DNA of 64,000 nucleotides from assembly GCA_902806595.1 (NCBI GenBank), contig CADCXC010000038.1, positions 3,720,001 through 3,784,000 of the forward strand. The letters run 5' to 3'. The DNA is from Pyrenopolyporus hunteri (lineage: Eukaryota > Ascomycota > Sordariomycetes > Xylariales > Hypoxylaceae). The translations under genes and the position numbers were made by a program. The notes under the pieces were generated by a model. That model was not told the DNA's origin. It worked only from the letters and a program-made list of their open reading frames with translations, and ran no database searches. Positions 21,775-33,689 of the stretch are shown here, piece by piece; within the stretch, counting starts at the first letter, position 1, and every line of letters starts with the position of its first letter.

Positions 21775-22308
21775 TGATAACGCTGTGGTCGTAGAGCCCC
21801 CTTCGAACGGCGTTTTTTGCGAATGCACAACGGCAAAGAGGGAACCTAGGAGACGAAGGACAGGCGGTAACGAATTCTAGGGTAATGAAGCCTTACATAA
21901 TGCTAGAGAGGGAGAGAAGTAGAGAGCATGGAATGGCTGGAAAAGATGAAGAGAGGATCAGATCCCTGTCCCTTACCCTTACATAAGTACATGACCACGA
22001 GATCTTATTGGTGGGGTCGACGATCTAGCTATGATCTGCGGGAACGGCGATCAAGAACTCGTACCTACCTTCCCGGGAACTCATTCCGTTTTATGTATTA
22101 CACCATTGGTCTTACCTAGCTAATGCAGCAACTCGACAGCGTCCTTCCTAGTCATCAGGTCGGTACCTACCGTAACTGACTCGAGCTGACCGAGACGTCC
22201 GGCTTACATGTAGTACCTTTGTAGTCGGGAGATATGTAGGTGTATCGAAGTACTGGAAATAGCTACGTACTGGCACGTGACTCTGCCTACGTAGGGTGAT
22301 TCCGTGCA

Positions 22309-22355
22309 TACCTAGGTATGTATAGGTACCTACAGGTAAGGTAGGTACCTAGGTA
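22309..22355. repeat. ACCT/AGGT palindromic cluster
   Basis: Interleaved TACCTAGGTA, GGTACCTAC and AGGTAGGTACCTAGGTA units. Same family as clusters elsewhere in the window. Confidence 0.7.
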
Positions 22356-23011
22356 TCGGCCAAGTATGTTAGAAGAAGGTATTAAAAACGAATAAAACAG
22401 GAACGAAAAGTCCAAGGATTAATTTTGGTACGTTGAAGAAATTAAATATGAGAGGTAAATTTTAGAAGATTACCTAATACATATACCTATTCAAAGTGGC
22501 AGTGGTAAGGCCAGCATAAGCATAGCGATCCAAATTGGCCGTACATATTTGTCAGTTAATTATCAACGTTCAAGGGTTTTTAAAAGGTGCCGCCGCGAAT
22601 GTTGTTGGTAACATGGGTAATGTCAATAGGACGACGAAATAACCTGGCATTACCTAAATAGAAGCGCGCGAAGGGCTTTCATTAGTCGGGTCGGGCGGCC
22701 ACCACCCAGGTAAGTACGTATATGTACCCTAGAACGACCTCAACTTTAAATCAGCTAGCGGGCACCTTATACTTTAGTACGCCATTAATATGTAGGTAGG
22801 TAGGTAGGTAGTCAACTACCAGATATCTTAAGTATTACTTACCCCTATTTACCTAGGGCAGCTACACGATATGGGTACCTAGACTGAAGGGTATTACATT
22901 CAACTTCGATCGTTAAAAACAACTATCAAAAGATTTTAGTCTAAAAAGCCGTAAAAACAACCCCCCTAATAGTGAAGTCTAACCTCGACCACACATCTAT
23001 CTACATCTGCA

Positions 23012-23029
23012 TACCTACCTAGGTAGGTA
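23012..23029. repeat. 18-bp perfect palindrome of the ACCT/AGGT family
   Basis: TACCTACCTAGGTAGGTA is its own reverse complement. It lies about 530 bp upstream of the flavin monooxygenase start. Confidence 0.7.
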
Positions 23030-23562
23030 CTTCAGAATGCATAAATTTGGGTATCCGTGTGGCGCACTTGGGCCAGTTATGCGCCCTAGACCAGGAGATC
23101 CTAGGTGACACAGTCCCAACCGCCTCAGGATCTCCATCAGTACACTTATCGTCTTGAGCGGATCGCCTGATTAGAGTCCGGATATCACATACAATAAACC
23201 TTTTTATCTCCTGACCGACGTTCACGGCGTTCCATAGGAATGCGGGGCGAGGAGGTGAGGAGATGTAACGTGGGTGACGACCCGTACTCGATTTGCTCCG
23301 CTTTGGCTTCATTCGATGCGCTATCTCGACACATGTGTCTCTCATGGGTTGTTGGTGTATTTTTGGTTTCTAATAGCCTTCCTAAGCATGCGGGGTCCCA
23401 CAGCTTGTGTGCTTCCGAGAAATGAGGTTATCTCTAGGTATAAAACCTAAACCTCCTGTTTCCTTCTAGTTAGCCCTTCCATCTTCTGGAGCAACTAGCA
23501 GTTTAATTCCACCTTGGTTACCTCTTTATTCCTCTGCCAGATAATTCATCATTGCAAACACC

Positions 23563-25493
23563 ATGACGGCCACTCTTCTGCCAAGCCAAGGGGCGGTTCC
23601 CGGGTCAGTGGATATCCCAATTGCCCAATGGCCTGTAACTCCTAAGGTCGAAGGCGTAGATGCGCTAGCTGTGGCGTCCAATATTATAGATACATTTAAT
23701 GCCTCACTTTCAGAGAAGGACTATAAGGCCATTGCGGACCTCTTCCTCGATAATGGCTACTGGAGGGATCATCTTGGCCTGACTTGGGATTTCCGTACCA
23801 TGAAGGGAAAGGATAAAATTATATCGTTCCTGGAAAAGGGCCACCACTTGAACAGTGTTGCTGTCGACCGGGAACAGCCATCTAAGCAGGCTGGCCCCAA
23901 TGTGCTTCGTCTTAGGGACGATGGATCGGTCGTCGGCATAGTATTCTTTGTCAAGACAGATGCCGAGCACGGAACCGGACCTGGACTTGCCCGACTTGTC
24001 CAAGACAACGGCGAATGGAAAATATGGACGTTTTACACCGTCGTGAACCAGCTTTACCGTCACCCAGAGCCGCTTGGTCCCCTTCGACCACTTGGCGCAG
24101 AGTTTGGTTCGCGCATCGGGAGAAAAAACTGGGCTGAAAGAAGGCAAGCGGAGCTCAACTTTGAAAATACCGACCCTGATGTTCTTATTATCGGTAAGTG
24201 TCAATTGCCATAAGGGTGATTCACGATGATAGCTTACTTAGAGAAGGCTGCGGACACGCGGGGCTTTCGGTGAATGCTAGGCTGAAGATGCTGAACATCA
24301 CCGCCCTTTCCATTGATGTGAACGACGAGATTGGTGACAACTGGAGGAATAGATACCATCACCTCGTTCTTCATGACCCAGTATGGCTCGACGATATGCC
24401 ATATATGAAATTTCCGGAATACTGGCCCGTATTCACTCCGAAAGATAAGCTAGCCGATTTCCTAAAGTCATACGCCGAATTGTTGGAGCTCAATGTATGG
24501 TGTAGCACGAGCCTTGAGTACAGTAGTTGGGACGATAGAAAGAAACAATGGGTTGCCGTCCTGAAGCGGAAGAAGAGAGATGGAAGCATCGAAGTTCGTG
24601 CTATGCACCCAAAACACATCATCCAGGCCACGGGCCATTCGGGCAAGAAGAACGCTCCAAATTTTAAGGGTGTGGAGAATTTCGAGGGTGACTTGATCTG
24701 CCACTCTTCCGAGTTCGAAGGTGCCAAAAATGACGGCAAAGGGAGGAAAGCAGTCGTGATAGGTGCCTGCAACTCGGCGCTTGACATTGCCCAGGATTAT
24801 TACGAGAATGGGTATGATGTGACGGTCATCCAGCGGTCATCGACAACCGTTATAACCGGCGCATCAGCAGGGGAACTATCGCTTACGCGTTTGTTCGGCG
24901 AGGATGACCTTCCCGTTGATGATGGAGACCTCAGTCTTTGGGGCACCCCAGGGGAACTTGTTAAGGCGATCCATGTTGACCGCACCGAGCGCCAACGAGT
25001 GATTGACAAGGATGTCCTCGAGGGCCTCGACAAGGCAGGTTTCAAGACCAACCGCGGGCCAATGGGGGGCGGCATGTGGCTGCAGTACCTACAACATGGA
25101 GGCGGATACTATATCGACGTCGGCGCATTGCAGTTGATCTGTGATGGCAAGATTAAGGTTAAGAGCTCAGCCAGCGTCAGCGAGATCCTTCCGCGCGGCG
25201 TCAAGCTCGAGGATGGGACCGTACTGGACGCGGACGAGGTCGTCTATGCGACGGGCTACCAGAATATGAGAACGGCTACGGAGGCCATATTCGGGGATGA
25301 AGTCGCTAGTAAGATCCCCGACGTATGGGGATACAACGAGGAGGGCGAGATGAACGTGATGTGGCGGCCGAGTGGTCACCCTGGCCTCTGGCTTCACGGT
25401 GGTAACCTATTCTCGTGTCGATATTTCTCAAAACTTGTTGCAGTCCAGATAAAAGCACGCCTAGAAGGATATTCTAAGCCGTTTGAAGCTTAG
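23563..25493 (+). CDS. Flavin-containing monooxygenase with N-terminal NTF2/SnoaL-like domain
   Basis: Exons 23563-24193 and 24247-25493 join at a 53-nt intron (GTAAGT ... GAGAAG) to give 625 residues. Residues about 40-165 resemble the NTF2/SnoaL-like fold (IIDTFNASLSEKDYKAIADLF, FRTMKGKDKI, DNGEWKIWTFYTVV). The FAD-binding motif is split by the intron and reads DVLIIGCGHAGLS (GxGxxG). A second nucleotide-binding motif, KAVVIGACNSALD, has Cys where a Gly is common. The conserved ATG(x) motifs appear as IQATGHSG and VVYATGYQN. The C terminus, WLHGGNLFSCRYFSKLVAVQIKA, is typical of fungal flavin monooxygenases of this size. It is expected to oxygenate small organic substrates using NADPH and O2. 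Tandem with, and 447 bp upstream of, an ABC exporter gene, which suggests a modify-and-export pairing (inference). Confidence 0.9.
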
Positions 25494-25939
25494 GATGGCG
25501 TGCATAGTAGATACGGGATGATAATCCCGAAGGATGCTAACTCACAAGCCTAAACACTAAGATAGGTAGATGCTATTACAACTGCGGAGATTAGCCGCCA
25601 AATTTTATCTTATCGTTTCGGCCCCCAAAGCAATTAGCGGCCGCTCGAGAAATCTTATACGATACTTGAACAAGGAGAGCCAACTTTCTGTAAAGCCGAG
25701 CCAATAATATAAGTATCAGGACTGAGATACTGTCCTATTGGGGTAGCTTGCCCACGATGTTTAGGTGGTTGGTGAGAGAACGCAGAGGAGTGCCAGGGGT
25801 CATGATTGAATACGAGACGAAATCAATTGCGTGATCCAATTGGTCGGGGTTAACATTGATACTGCTGACCGAATTCTTTCTACGCCGCTTTATTTTGATC
25901 ATTCCTAAACAAATAACAATCGAGGGTTATTCTTCCATC
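25494..25939. promoter_or_regulatory. Intergenic region upstream of the ABC transporter
   Basis: 446 bp: 3' flank of the monooxygenase gene and promoter of the transporter gene. No other feature seen. Confidence 0.5.
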
Positions 25940-28900
25940 ATGGCTCGCTTTGCGGGCGCCATAAACGCGATTAGCGGGTTCTCGGTGTTGCTGTCGATGC
26001 TGTTTGTGTGTTTTGCGACCTATCGTTTATGGAGCTTACGCAGGGTTCCCGTACTTGTTATCTCCGGCTTCCAGGGCCGGGCCAAGGCGGTGGGTGCATA
26101 CTGTCTAGCACCGCAATTTAACAAACGCCGGCTAACGACGACGCTAGACTTTAACAATTCTTCTTGCTTTATCAAGCATAGGGCGGTTGGTTGCATTGGG
26201 AGATTTGCCCAGCGATGGAAACCCTCCACGCTTATCCCAAGCTCTACAAGTTGTTGCAACTTTAGTGCTCTGCATACTCTCATGGGTTGAGCATCGACGG
26301 AGCATCAAACCTTCCAGCCTGATCATTCTATATCTTGGCGCATGTCTTCTTCGGGAGATACTTGAAGTCTCTCAGGTGATTCAGGGGCATCATGACTGGC
26401 TCATACAAGATCCTCTGTTAGCGCAGATATTCCTCGAGGTCGCCTTGCTTGCGACTGAAAATCTTCAAAAGGATCAAGTTAAAGAGTCTCCATATCAAGA
26501 TGTATCTCTTGAAGAGAAGGCTAGCATCCTTGATAGGACATTCTTTTGGTGGATCCACCCAATTCTCCTCGAGGGATACCGCAACATCCTCTTAAGCAGT
26601 GATCTGCCTTCGATTGACTCGGCATTATCGCCTAAATCCATCCGGGATGTGGCTATACGGACCTGGGAACAGAGATGTAGGTTTAAAGACTCAATAAGGG
26701 CCATAAGACGCTGAATGCTAAATTGGGATCTTCACAGCGAGACCCGAGAATAAGGCGACACTCCCGTTGGTGCTACTTAGGTCTCTCAAGAGGCCGTTCC
26801 TTCTAGTGATACCGTCTCGTCTACTGCTCACCCTCTTTCGATACTCACAACCCGTTATTATTCGCCGAAGCATTCAATACTTGACAAGTAATAAGGCGAG
26901 TAATGGAGAATGGAGTGGGTACAGTCTTATTATCGCGGCAGTTGTCGTGTATACCGGATTAGCTGTAAGTATTACTATCAAGAAAATGTCTAATCACTTG
27001 ACTGAACCTACAAACAGATTTCGACCGCTGCTTATCAGCACCGCCTCAACAAATTGAGAGTAATGGTCCGCGCCGTTTTAATGGCATTGATTCATGATAA
27101 AATGATGAACTCTTACGCCGACACGGCTGGCGAAGGTAAAATATTGACTCTTGCTAGTACCGATATTGATAGCCTCGATACAGTTGGTGAAATGTTCCAC
27201 GAGACTTGGGGGCAGGTCCTAGAGGTGCTCATCGGGTTCGTGCTGCTGTTTTGGGAGGTCGGCTGGTTGTTTCCTGTGCCCCTTTTTATCATTTTTTGTA
27301 AGTTCGGGGCCCTTTTGACTTACCTCCGTTCGCATCGCGCTAAAAGGTTTAATAAGTCTGTTCTCGTGTGAGCCGATACGTTGCGAGAAATTTACGGTCG
27401 AGGCAAGGTGGTTGGAACGGGGCAACCCAGAACCGCATCTCCATGACAAGCGCCGCTATTAGCGCCATCAAGAACATTAAGATGCTTGGCTTGCAAGGTG
27501 TCGTAACGGGGCGTATCCAAAGCCTACGGCGGAACGAACTTCACATGGCAAGCAAAGTTCGATGGATGATGGTTGCCTATAACGCGTCGGCGAACGCCCT
27601 TGGGATGTTCGCCCCTGTTACCACCATTGTGCTTTACGCCATCTTGGCGAAACTCAGGGGTAGTGAGTTGGATGCTGAGACCGCTTTCACAACTATCGCA
27701 ATTCTTACTATGGTCACCCATCCGGCAAACATGGTCATGACGATTGTTCCTAGGGCCTTTGCGTCTTTTGCTAGTTTCGAGAGGATCCAGAGCTACCTTC
27801 TTGAACCATCCCGCCGAGACTATAGGGTCGAGCTCATTAACCCGCATGCGATTCCGGAATCTGAGGCTACTGAAGATGATCTTCGTCGTGATTCACCGGC
27901 TATCGAAATGGTAGGTCTTTCACTCGGGGAATCGCGTCCGGCTCTGGATGATGTCAATTTCGCCGTTGAACGAGGGTCCGTCGTTATTTGCTCCGGCGCA
28001 ACAGCTTCGGGAAAGACGACCCTAGTACGCGCGATTCTGGGCGAAGTGCCTTCGACCGGAACAGTTGCACTATCATCTAAGCGTATATCATATTGTTCCC
28101 AAATGCCATGGTTACCAAACGGCACTATCAAGCAAGTTATCACAGAATTTGAGGACTATTCCACTGCTGTCGACCCGTCGTGGTACGAGACGGTGATTAT
28201 TGCCTGTTGTCTCACAAAGGACATTGATGCACTTCCTAGAGGAGACGAAACTATTGTGGGAAGCCGAGGAACCAACCTTTCTGGGGGCCAGCGTCAGCGA
28301 CTGGTAGGTATCCCTCCCCTTATTATATGCTAGTTCTAACATGGTCTAGGCTATCGCACGCGCGATATATTCTAGAGCGGATATTCTCATTCTCGACGAT
28401 CCTTTCAGTGCCCTTGATGGGACCACTGAAAGCCATATCGCCGAGAATTTACTTGGTCCCCAGGGTCTTCTCAGGAAACTTGGAGTAACAGTGTTCTTGA
28501 TAAGCAACTCTAGTGAGCATCTAAGTCCCTTGTCTGAATTTCTATGTTGACTACTGAATTGACACTCCGTATAGCTCAATACTTCCCCTTGGCCGATGAG
28601 ATTGTCATCATAGATGGTGGACGCATTAAGGAGCATGGAAAATGGAACGAACTCCTCTCCAGGGATCCTTCGGTGCTAAAAATAATCTCGAGTGAAGACG
28701 GCGCCCACGAGGGTAAGGACATGGCTGCGACCAGTTTCAACCAACTATATCAGCAGCAACAGTCGTACGATGACATTGCCACTGATTACAAGCGGAAGAC
28801 TGGTGACTCTGCGCTCTATAGTAGGTGCAAGAACTCCAACCCGAAAGAAGTGATCTAACAAGGTCTAGGCTATTACGTGAAGGCAGCTGGATTGGGGAAT

Positions 28901-30918
28901 ATCTCCTTCATGGCGGCGTGCAATGCATCTTGTTCCTTTTGCGTAACTTTCCCTCAGTATTGGTTAAAGTTATGGACCGATTCAACCTCGAGCAACGAGT
29001 TGCTCTTTATCGGTGGATATATCGCCCTATATCTCCTCGCGTGGATATCTACGAACGGGATTATGTGGTGAGTTACATTTTATAATTACCATGTGGTAGA
29101 ACAGAGTTGAGATTAGGATTAGGTCTACTATTATCCTCGTTGCTACCCATTCGGGATTGGTTTTACATTCTAGACTCCTCGAGACCGTAATTTGGTAGGT
29201 ACCATCCATCATTCGAAGGGAAAGGGGTAGTGAAGCTAACTAGCACGAAGCGCGCCCTTATCATACTTCTCTAAGACGGACAATGGGTCTATCCTGAACC
29301 GGTAGGGGATATAACAATAGGTATGCTAATGAATATGCTAATGAGACCTAGATTCAGCGAAGATATCCAGCTGGTAGATAAGCAACTCCCGTCCGCCTTA
29401 TCAACAATGATCGTCCGTAAGTCAAATCCGTACCTGCGGTATTTATAGAGCGGCTATCTTACAACTATGATAGAAGTTTCTAAGCTTCTAGTTCAAGTCA
29501 TATTACTATTCATCACCCAAAAGCTACTGACTCTCACTCTGCCAATATGCATTATGATCGTCTACGCTGTGCAGAAGATATATCTTCGAACTTCACGGCA
29601 GCTACGGCTCCTGGAACTTGAGTCTAGATCTGCAGTCCTAATAAACCTTCTAGAGACCGTGGAGGGATTATCTACAATACGTGCATTTGGAGCCCAATTC
29701 AAGGCCAAAAACAAACACTTAAGAGGGCTCAACGAATCACAGAAGCCTTTCTACCTACTCCTGTGCCTCCAATGTTGGCTTAGGATTGTCTTGGACCTTC
29801 TAGTTGCAGGGGTAGCAGTCGGGGTTATTGCTCTTGCTGTCGTACTCAGGCAAACTACTTCGGGTGGCCAAGTTGGTGTCGCATTGAACATTGTGCTAAT
29901 CGCCAATTCAACTCTACTGAAACTTGTCGAGTCATGGACTAGTTTGGAGGTATCCCTTGGGGCCATTGCTCGGATCAAGAGACTCGAAGAGGATGTCCGT
30001 CCTGAAGACCAACCATCCGAAACTAGCATACCCCCAGAAACGTGGCCGTCTGATGGTGCAATTGAGATCGAAAATCTTACAGCTTCTTATAATTCGGAAA
30101 ATACGGTTCTTAGAAACATTTCATTACGAATCGAGCCGGGACAAAAAGTAATTGTCTGTGGCCGAACTGGGAGGCGAGTACTACTGAGATCTAATTCGTA
30201 GGGTTAGGTGCTAACTCTACTCAACAGTGGTAAAAGCTCTTTGCTTCTTACTCTTCTTAAGATATTGGACATAAGGTCTGGTTCAATTCTGGTCGACGGC
30301 GTTAATATTGATCGTGTGCCCCGTTCGGTAGTGCGTGAACGTTGCTTCGTGACAGTTCCCCAGGAGCCTCTCCTATTTAACCAAGAAACGCTTAGATTCA
30401 ATTTAGATCTAACAGAAACTCTCTCAAACAATACCATAATCGAGGTCCTTGCTAAGGTACGTCTATGGCAACATTTCAGCTCCGCCTTGAACGAGCGTGA
30501 GGCGCAGGACACCGACACCAGCACTCATCCAATCTTGGATCAAACACTCGCGTCACTCCCCTCCCTCTCAGTCGGACAAGGGCAGCTTCTCGCTCTTGCA
30601 CGAGCATTGTTGCAAGCATACATTATCAAAACATCTGGCGCAAAGCCTATCATTTTGCTCGATGAGGCAACGTCATCGCTCGATGTGTCGACGGAACAGC
30701 TAATACTCGACATTGTTCATGAGGAGCTCACCTGCGAAGGGCACACCGTAATTATAGTAGCGCATAGGGTTGGAGCGGCTACATCGCACCTAAGGAAGGG
30801 GACAGATATCGTAGTTTGGATGAGGGATGGAAGAATTGAAAAGATAGGAGACGTTAGCGACTTCAGCTACATGACGGGACAAGCCGTAACCCCCGATTCT
30901 CAGGAGCAGGGCGATTAA
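25940..30918 (+). CDS. ABCC-type (MRP-like) ABC transporter, full-length, 13 exons
   Basis: Exons: 25940-26089, 26148-26676, 26738-26964, 27018-27297, 27357-28303, 28350-28512, 28575-28820, 28869-29067, 29117-29194, 29251-29301, 29352-29416, 29474-30173, 30228-30918; 1441 residues in one frame. The layout is a short TMD0 (SVLLSMLFVCFATYRLWSL), the linker WVEHRRSIKPSS, then TMD1 with FCSRVSRYVARN. NBD1 has Walker A SGATASGKTT, signature LSGGQRQR, Walker B ILILDDP and no H-loop His (SNSSTQY). TMD2 contains APLSYFSKTDNGSILNRFSEDIQLVD. NBD2 has Walker A GRTGSGKSS, signature LSVGQGQ, Walker B IILLDEATSSLD and H-loop VAHR. Asymmetric NBDs are typical of ABCC proteins. Intron 12 (30174-30227) is GC-AG (GCGAGT ... 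TGCTAAC ... ACAG) and splits the Walker A serine codon. The short exons 9-11 are the least certain. Likely plasma- or vacuolar-membrane exporter of conjugates or drugs. Confidence 0.88.
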
Positions 30919-31095
30919 TAGGACAGTATGGACTAAAGATAGAATCATCTTTATTACTCCCGGCGGCTGTTTGAGATTATGCTGAAAAGATCTAGGAGTA
31001 GAGTCGGATGGTGTTCCACGGAAGTAGCTGAATGGCAACTAAATATATTGAGAACATACAATATATCAAGTCCTAGTTCGCTCCCCTATCCCTAT

Positions 31096-31973
31096 CTACA
31101 ACGACAGGCCTGGCCCACGGCGTAGTGCTCGCGAGGTTGCCCTCGCGGTCTGATTACCGGTGTTATATGTACAGGTAGACCAATCATCGATCCTAGTCTG
31201 CCCCCAAGCGTTCTTAACTGTTCTGTCAGGAATACATTCCTCCCATACTATTCCAAAATCGAGTGTCAAGCCACGCGTCAACAGGCCAGTGCCTTGCCCA
31301 GTCTTGTCTCTCGTGGTCGCAGTAAGTACGAACTCGAGCTTCGTCTTAACATCCCCTGTACCCTCACCACCATCCATACATGTTGACCACTCTAGATTGG
31401 GATTACCGCCGCTCACTTCGAAATCATCATTGAAGTTTCCCTCACCCCCAATCGCTGTGCTGACCTTATTGTCTATCTGGGAGTTTATTAACATTATATA
31501 CTTAGGCGAATCGCTAAGATGGAGAAAAAACTCACCATTGTAGACATTGATACGTTCCAGATATCGGGAGGCGCTCTTCCCGGGTTGACCTTCCGATTCT
31601 CGTACCTGAAGACCGTACTCGCTGTTAACTGATATAATTGGACCCCATCAGTTGCGTTAAGATACCCTCGATATGTTACATCTCGAATCGCGAAACGATA
31701 TTTGTACCACCAAGAGGTAAATTCTAAGGTGAATTGGCACGATGCGAACTCATCAGTTCTGCCATGTCCTTCCGTACCGAATCGCACGTTAGGGAGATCT
31801 AATCTGAGGGTATCCGGCAAGAAAGTAATGTTCAGGCTTTGCCCCGGAGCACATTGGAAAGGAGTGTCTGACACGATTCCTAAGACAACTGGCATCTGTG
31901 GAGGTGGCGGATCCCCTTGCGCGAGAACCGATATAGCGAGCGGGATGCTCGTTATAATCCTCGGGACCCTCAT
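31096..31973 (-). CDS. Secreted DUF4360 protein
   Basis: Exons 31973-31536 and 31476-31096 join at a 59-nt intron (GTGAGT ... CTCCCAG) to give 272 residues. The start at 31973 yields a signal peptide, MRVPRIITSIPLAISVLAQG. DUF4360 features: a cysteine early (FQCAPGQSLNITF), FASCQFTLEF, the block YKYRFAIRDVTYRGYLNATDGVQL and the second-half segment LDFGIVWEEC. The function of DUF4360 proteins is unknown; they are secreted, Cys-containing, beta-rich proteins found in fungi and some bacteria. Several N-glycosylation sequons are present. It is convergent with the ABC transporter gene (177 bp between stops) and is the last gene before the transposon island. Confidence 0.82.
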
Positions 31974-33239
31974 GATATGGGTATTCTGAGAATCTGGATC
32001 TCCTCTGAATTCACAGGAAAACGTAGACAAGTGAAATCTGGCGTTAACAGAGATGGCGGGTATCTCTGGGGTATTTATAGACTACGCAGTAGATACATCC
32101 GCCAATCTCCTTATATTACCCTCCGCCGGGAGGGTTCCATGTTACATCTTGCTCTTACATTTATCCTTCGTGCCTGCGGTTTACCAGTCGCCAGAATTCT
32201 GGAACCGGATAATTGGTGGAGAGAATACCGGGAAAAGGAAAAAGCTTGACGGAAACCTTATTCGTCAGTAATAATATCTCCGCGAAGACCGGAGCTTAGC
32301 TGTGTAATAATTAACAAAGAGTGTCATCACCGGTTGATACCTACGTGGCGCAGATCGCCTTCCAATTCTAGCTGCCAATAACCCCCTGACGATGCATCGA
32401 AAGTAGCAATCAGCCACTGATAACAAATACGGACAATTTAGGCCATGCTGGCGCCTAAGGCTATCGGCGACGTGATGCTCGCATTGCTTTAAAAGTAACC
32501 CTTATGAGCAACCCCTATAAGAGATCCCTCGTTCATGTTGATAAGACACGCTCTGCGTTACAAATAAAACCTTGGCGTTAAGGATACGAGGCGGCGAGAT
32601 CTTAAAGATACGAGTTCCAGGTAACCTGATAGCCTCACCGACGTGCCTGGCCGAGATTGAACGCCTGATACCTATTGGCCGAATTAAAATATGGAAACAA
32701 GCTAGCAGTTTGAGTATATCGCTAGATCCTGATACTTATGGTTTGTTATTATCAATTCGTTACGAATCAATATTTAAATATAATATGTGCATTAGACGCC
32801 AAACATGGAATAAAGGCTCCTTTGGTTGGTATGTGTCAACTCATGCAATCGTTCTTCAAGAAATATTCCTAGCCACGTCAAGCCCCTTTTTGCATGACAG
32901 GTACCTACCTAACCCTCAAGATTTAGCATTTTATGGCGTATCCTCTAAGATTTTAAAGTTATACTAACGTAATATTGCGACTAGGGGAGAATTGAGAAGG
33001 ACAAGTTTTATAGTATGTCGCTATAGGCGGAACAGTTTACCAATTTTTCTAATGACCGGCACGTGAGGAAATGATATATTTTGTTGTCATGGCGATGGCC
33101 CGGTGCTATGAGATGTCATGAGCCCATAGCCATATATATCATCCGAGGATATAATGTGCTGATCATTGTATTTTGGTGTTTCATTTGGAGGAGAGTGGCT
33201 CGACTGGTGGATGGCGGCAAAGGTTATTTTGTGTTACAC
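31974..33239. other. Intergenic region next to the AT-rich island
   Basis: Promoter of the DUF4360 gene, then sequence whose AT content rises toward 33.2 kb. An ORF at 32572-32967 has no recognisable feature and probably reflects AT-rich drift. Confidence 0.45.
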
Positions 33240-33408
33240 CTCTTATGAATCTTTTAAAGGTTATATTTAAAATTATAACTTTTACGCATAAATATCTTTT
33301 TATTATTTATAAAATATATCTTAATATGGATGTAGCGGGAAATTAAGATTAAATACTTAAAAACGTAATTTTATATAATATAAATAAAATAATTATTTAT
33401 ATTATATA

Positions 33409-33689
33409 TGTTAAAATTTTATACGAAAATAATGTAAATTTTAAATAATAAAAAATAATTATAAACTATTTATTAATAAAAAAAATAACTTGATAATTTT
33501 TATAATATATACACTTATAATTAATAAATTTATCGAATAATTAAAACGTTTTCGATATCGATTTAAATTAACTTTTTATATTTAAAAATTTTTATTTTCG
33601 TTAAAAAAAAATTATAATTTTTAAAATTAAAAAAAATTATTAAATAAATTTAATATAATTTAAATCTTTTATTAAAAATTTTTATTATA
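33409..33689 (+). repeat. 5' LTR of the gypsy element
   Basis: Matches 52445-52727 end to end apart from transitions; begins TG and ends in a RIP-altered CA. Confidence 0.8.

Larger units (their letters stand above)
21775..23562. promoter_or_regulatory. Divergent intergenic region rich in ACCT/AGGT repeats
   Basis: 1.8 kb between divergent genes, with the densest left-arm set of ACCT/AGGT motifs (about 22309-22355, 22789-22811, 22851-22883 and 23011-23031). It has a typical core promoter for the monooxygenase gene near 23440. No gene supported; the ORF at 23019-23345 starts inside a repeat and has no motif. Confidence 0.5.

Noticed and set aside
23710..24204. 164-codon minus-strand frame, and the 138-codon one at 24371-24787
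   Set aside because: Antisense to the flavin monooxygenase exons, which have clear family motifs.
26700..30230. ABC transporter as a pseudogene with frameshifts
   Set aside because: Every apparent frame change coincides with an intron having a plausible donor, branch and acceptor, and the joined protein keeps both nucleotide-binding domains.
32572..32967. 131-codon + frame next to the AT-rich island
   Set aside because: AT-driven composition without recognisable features.
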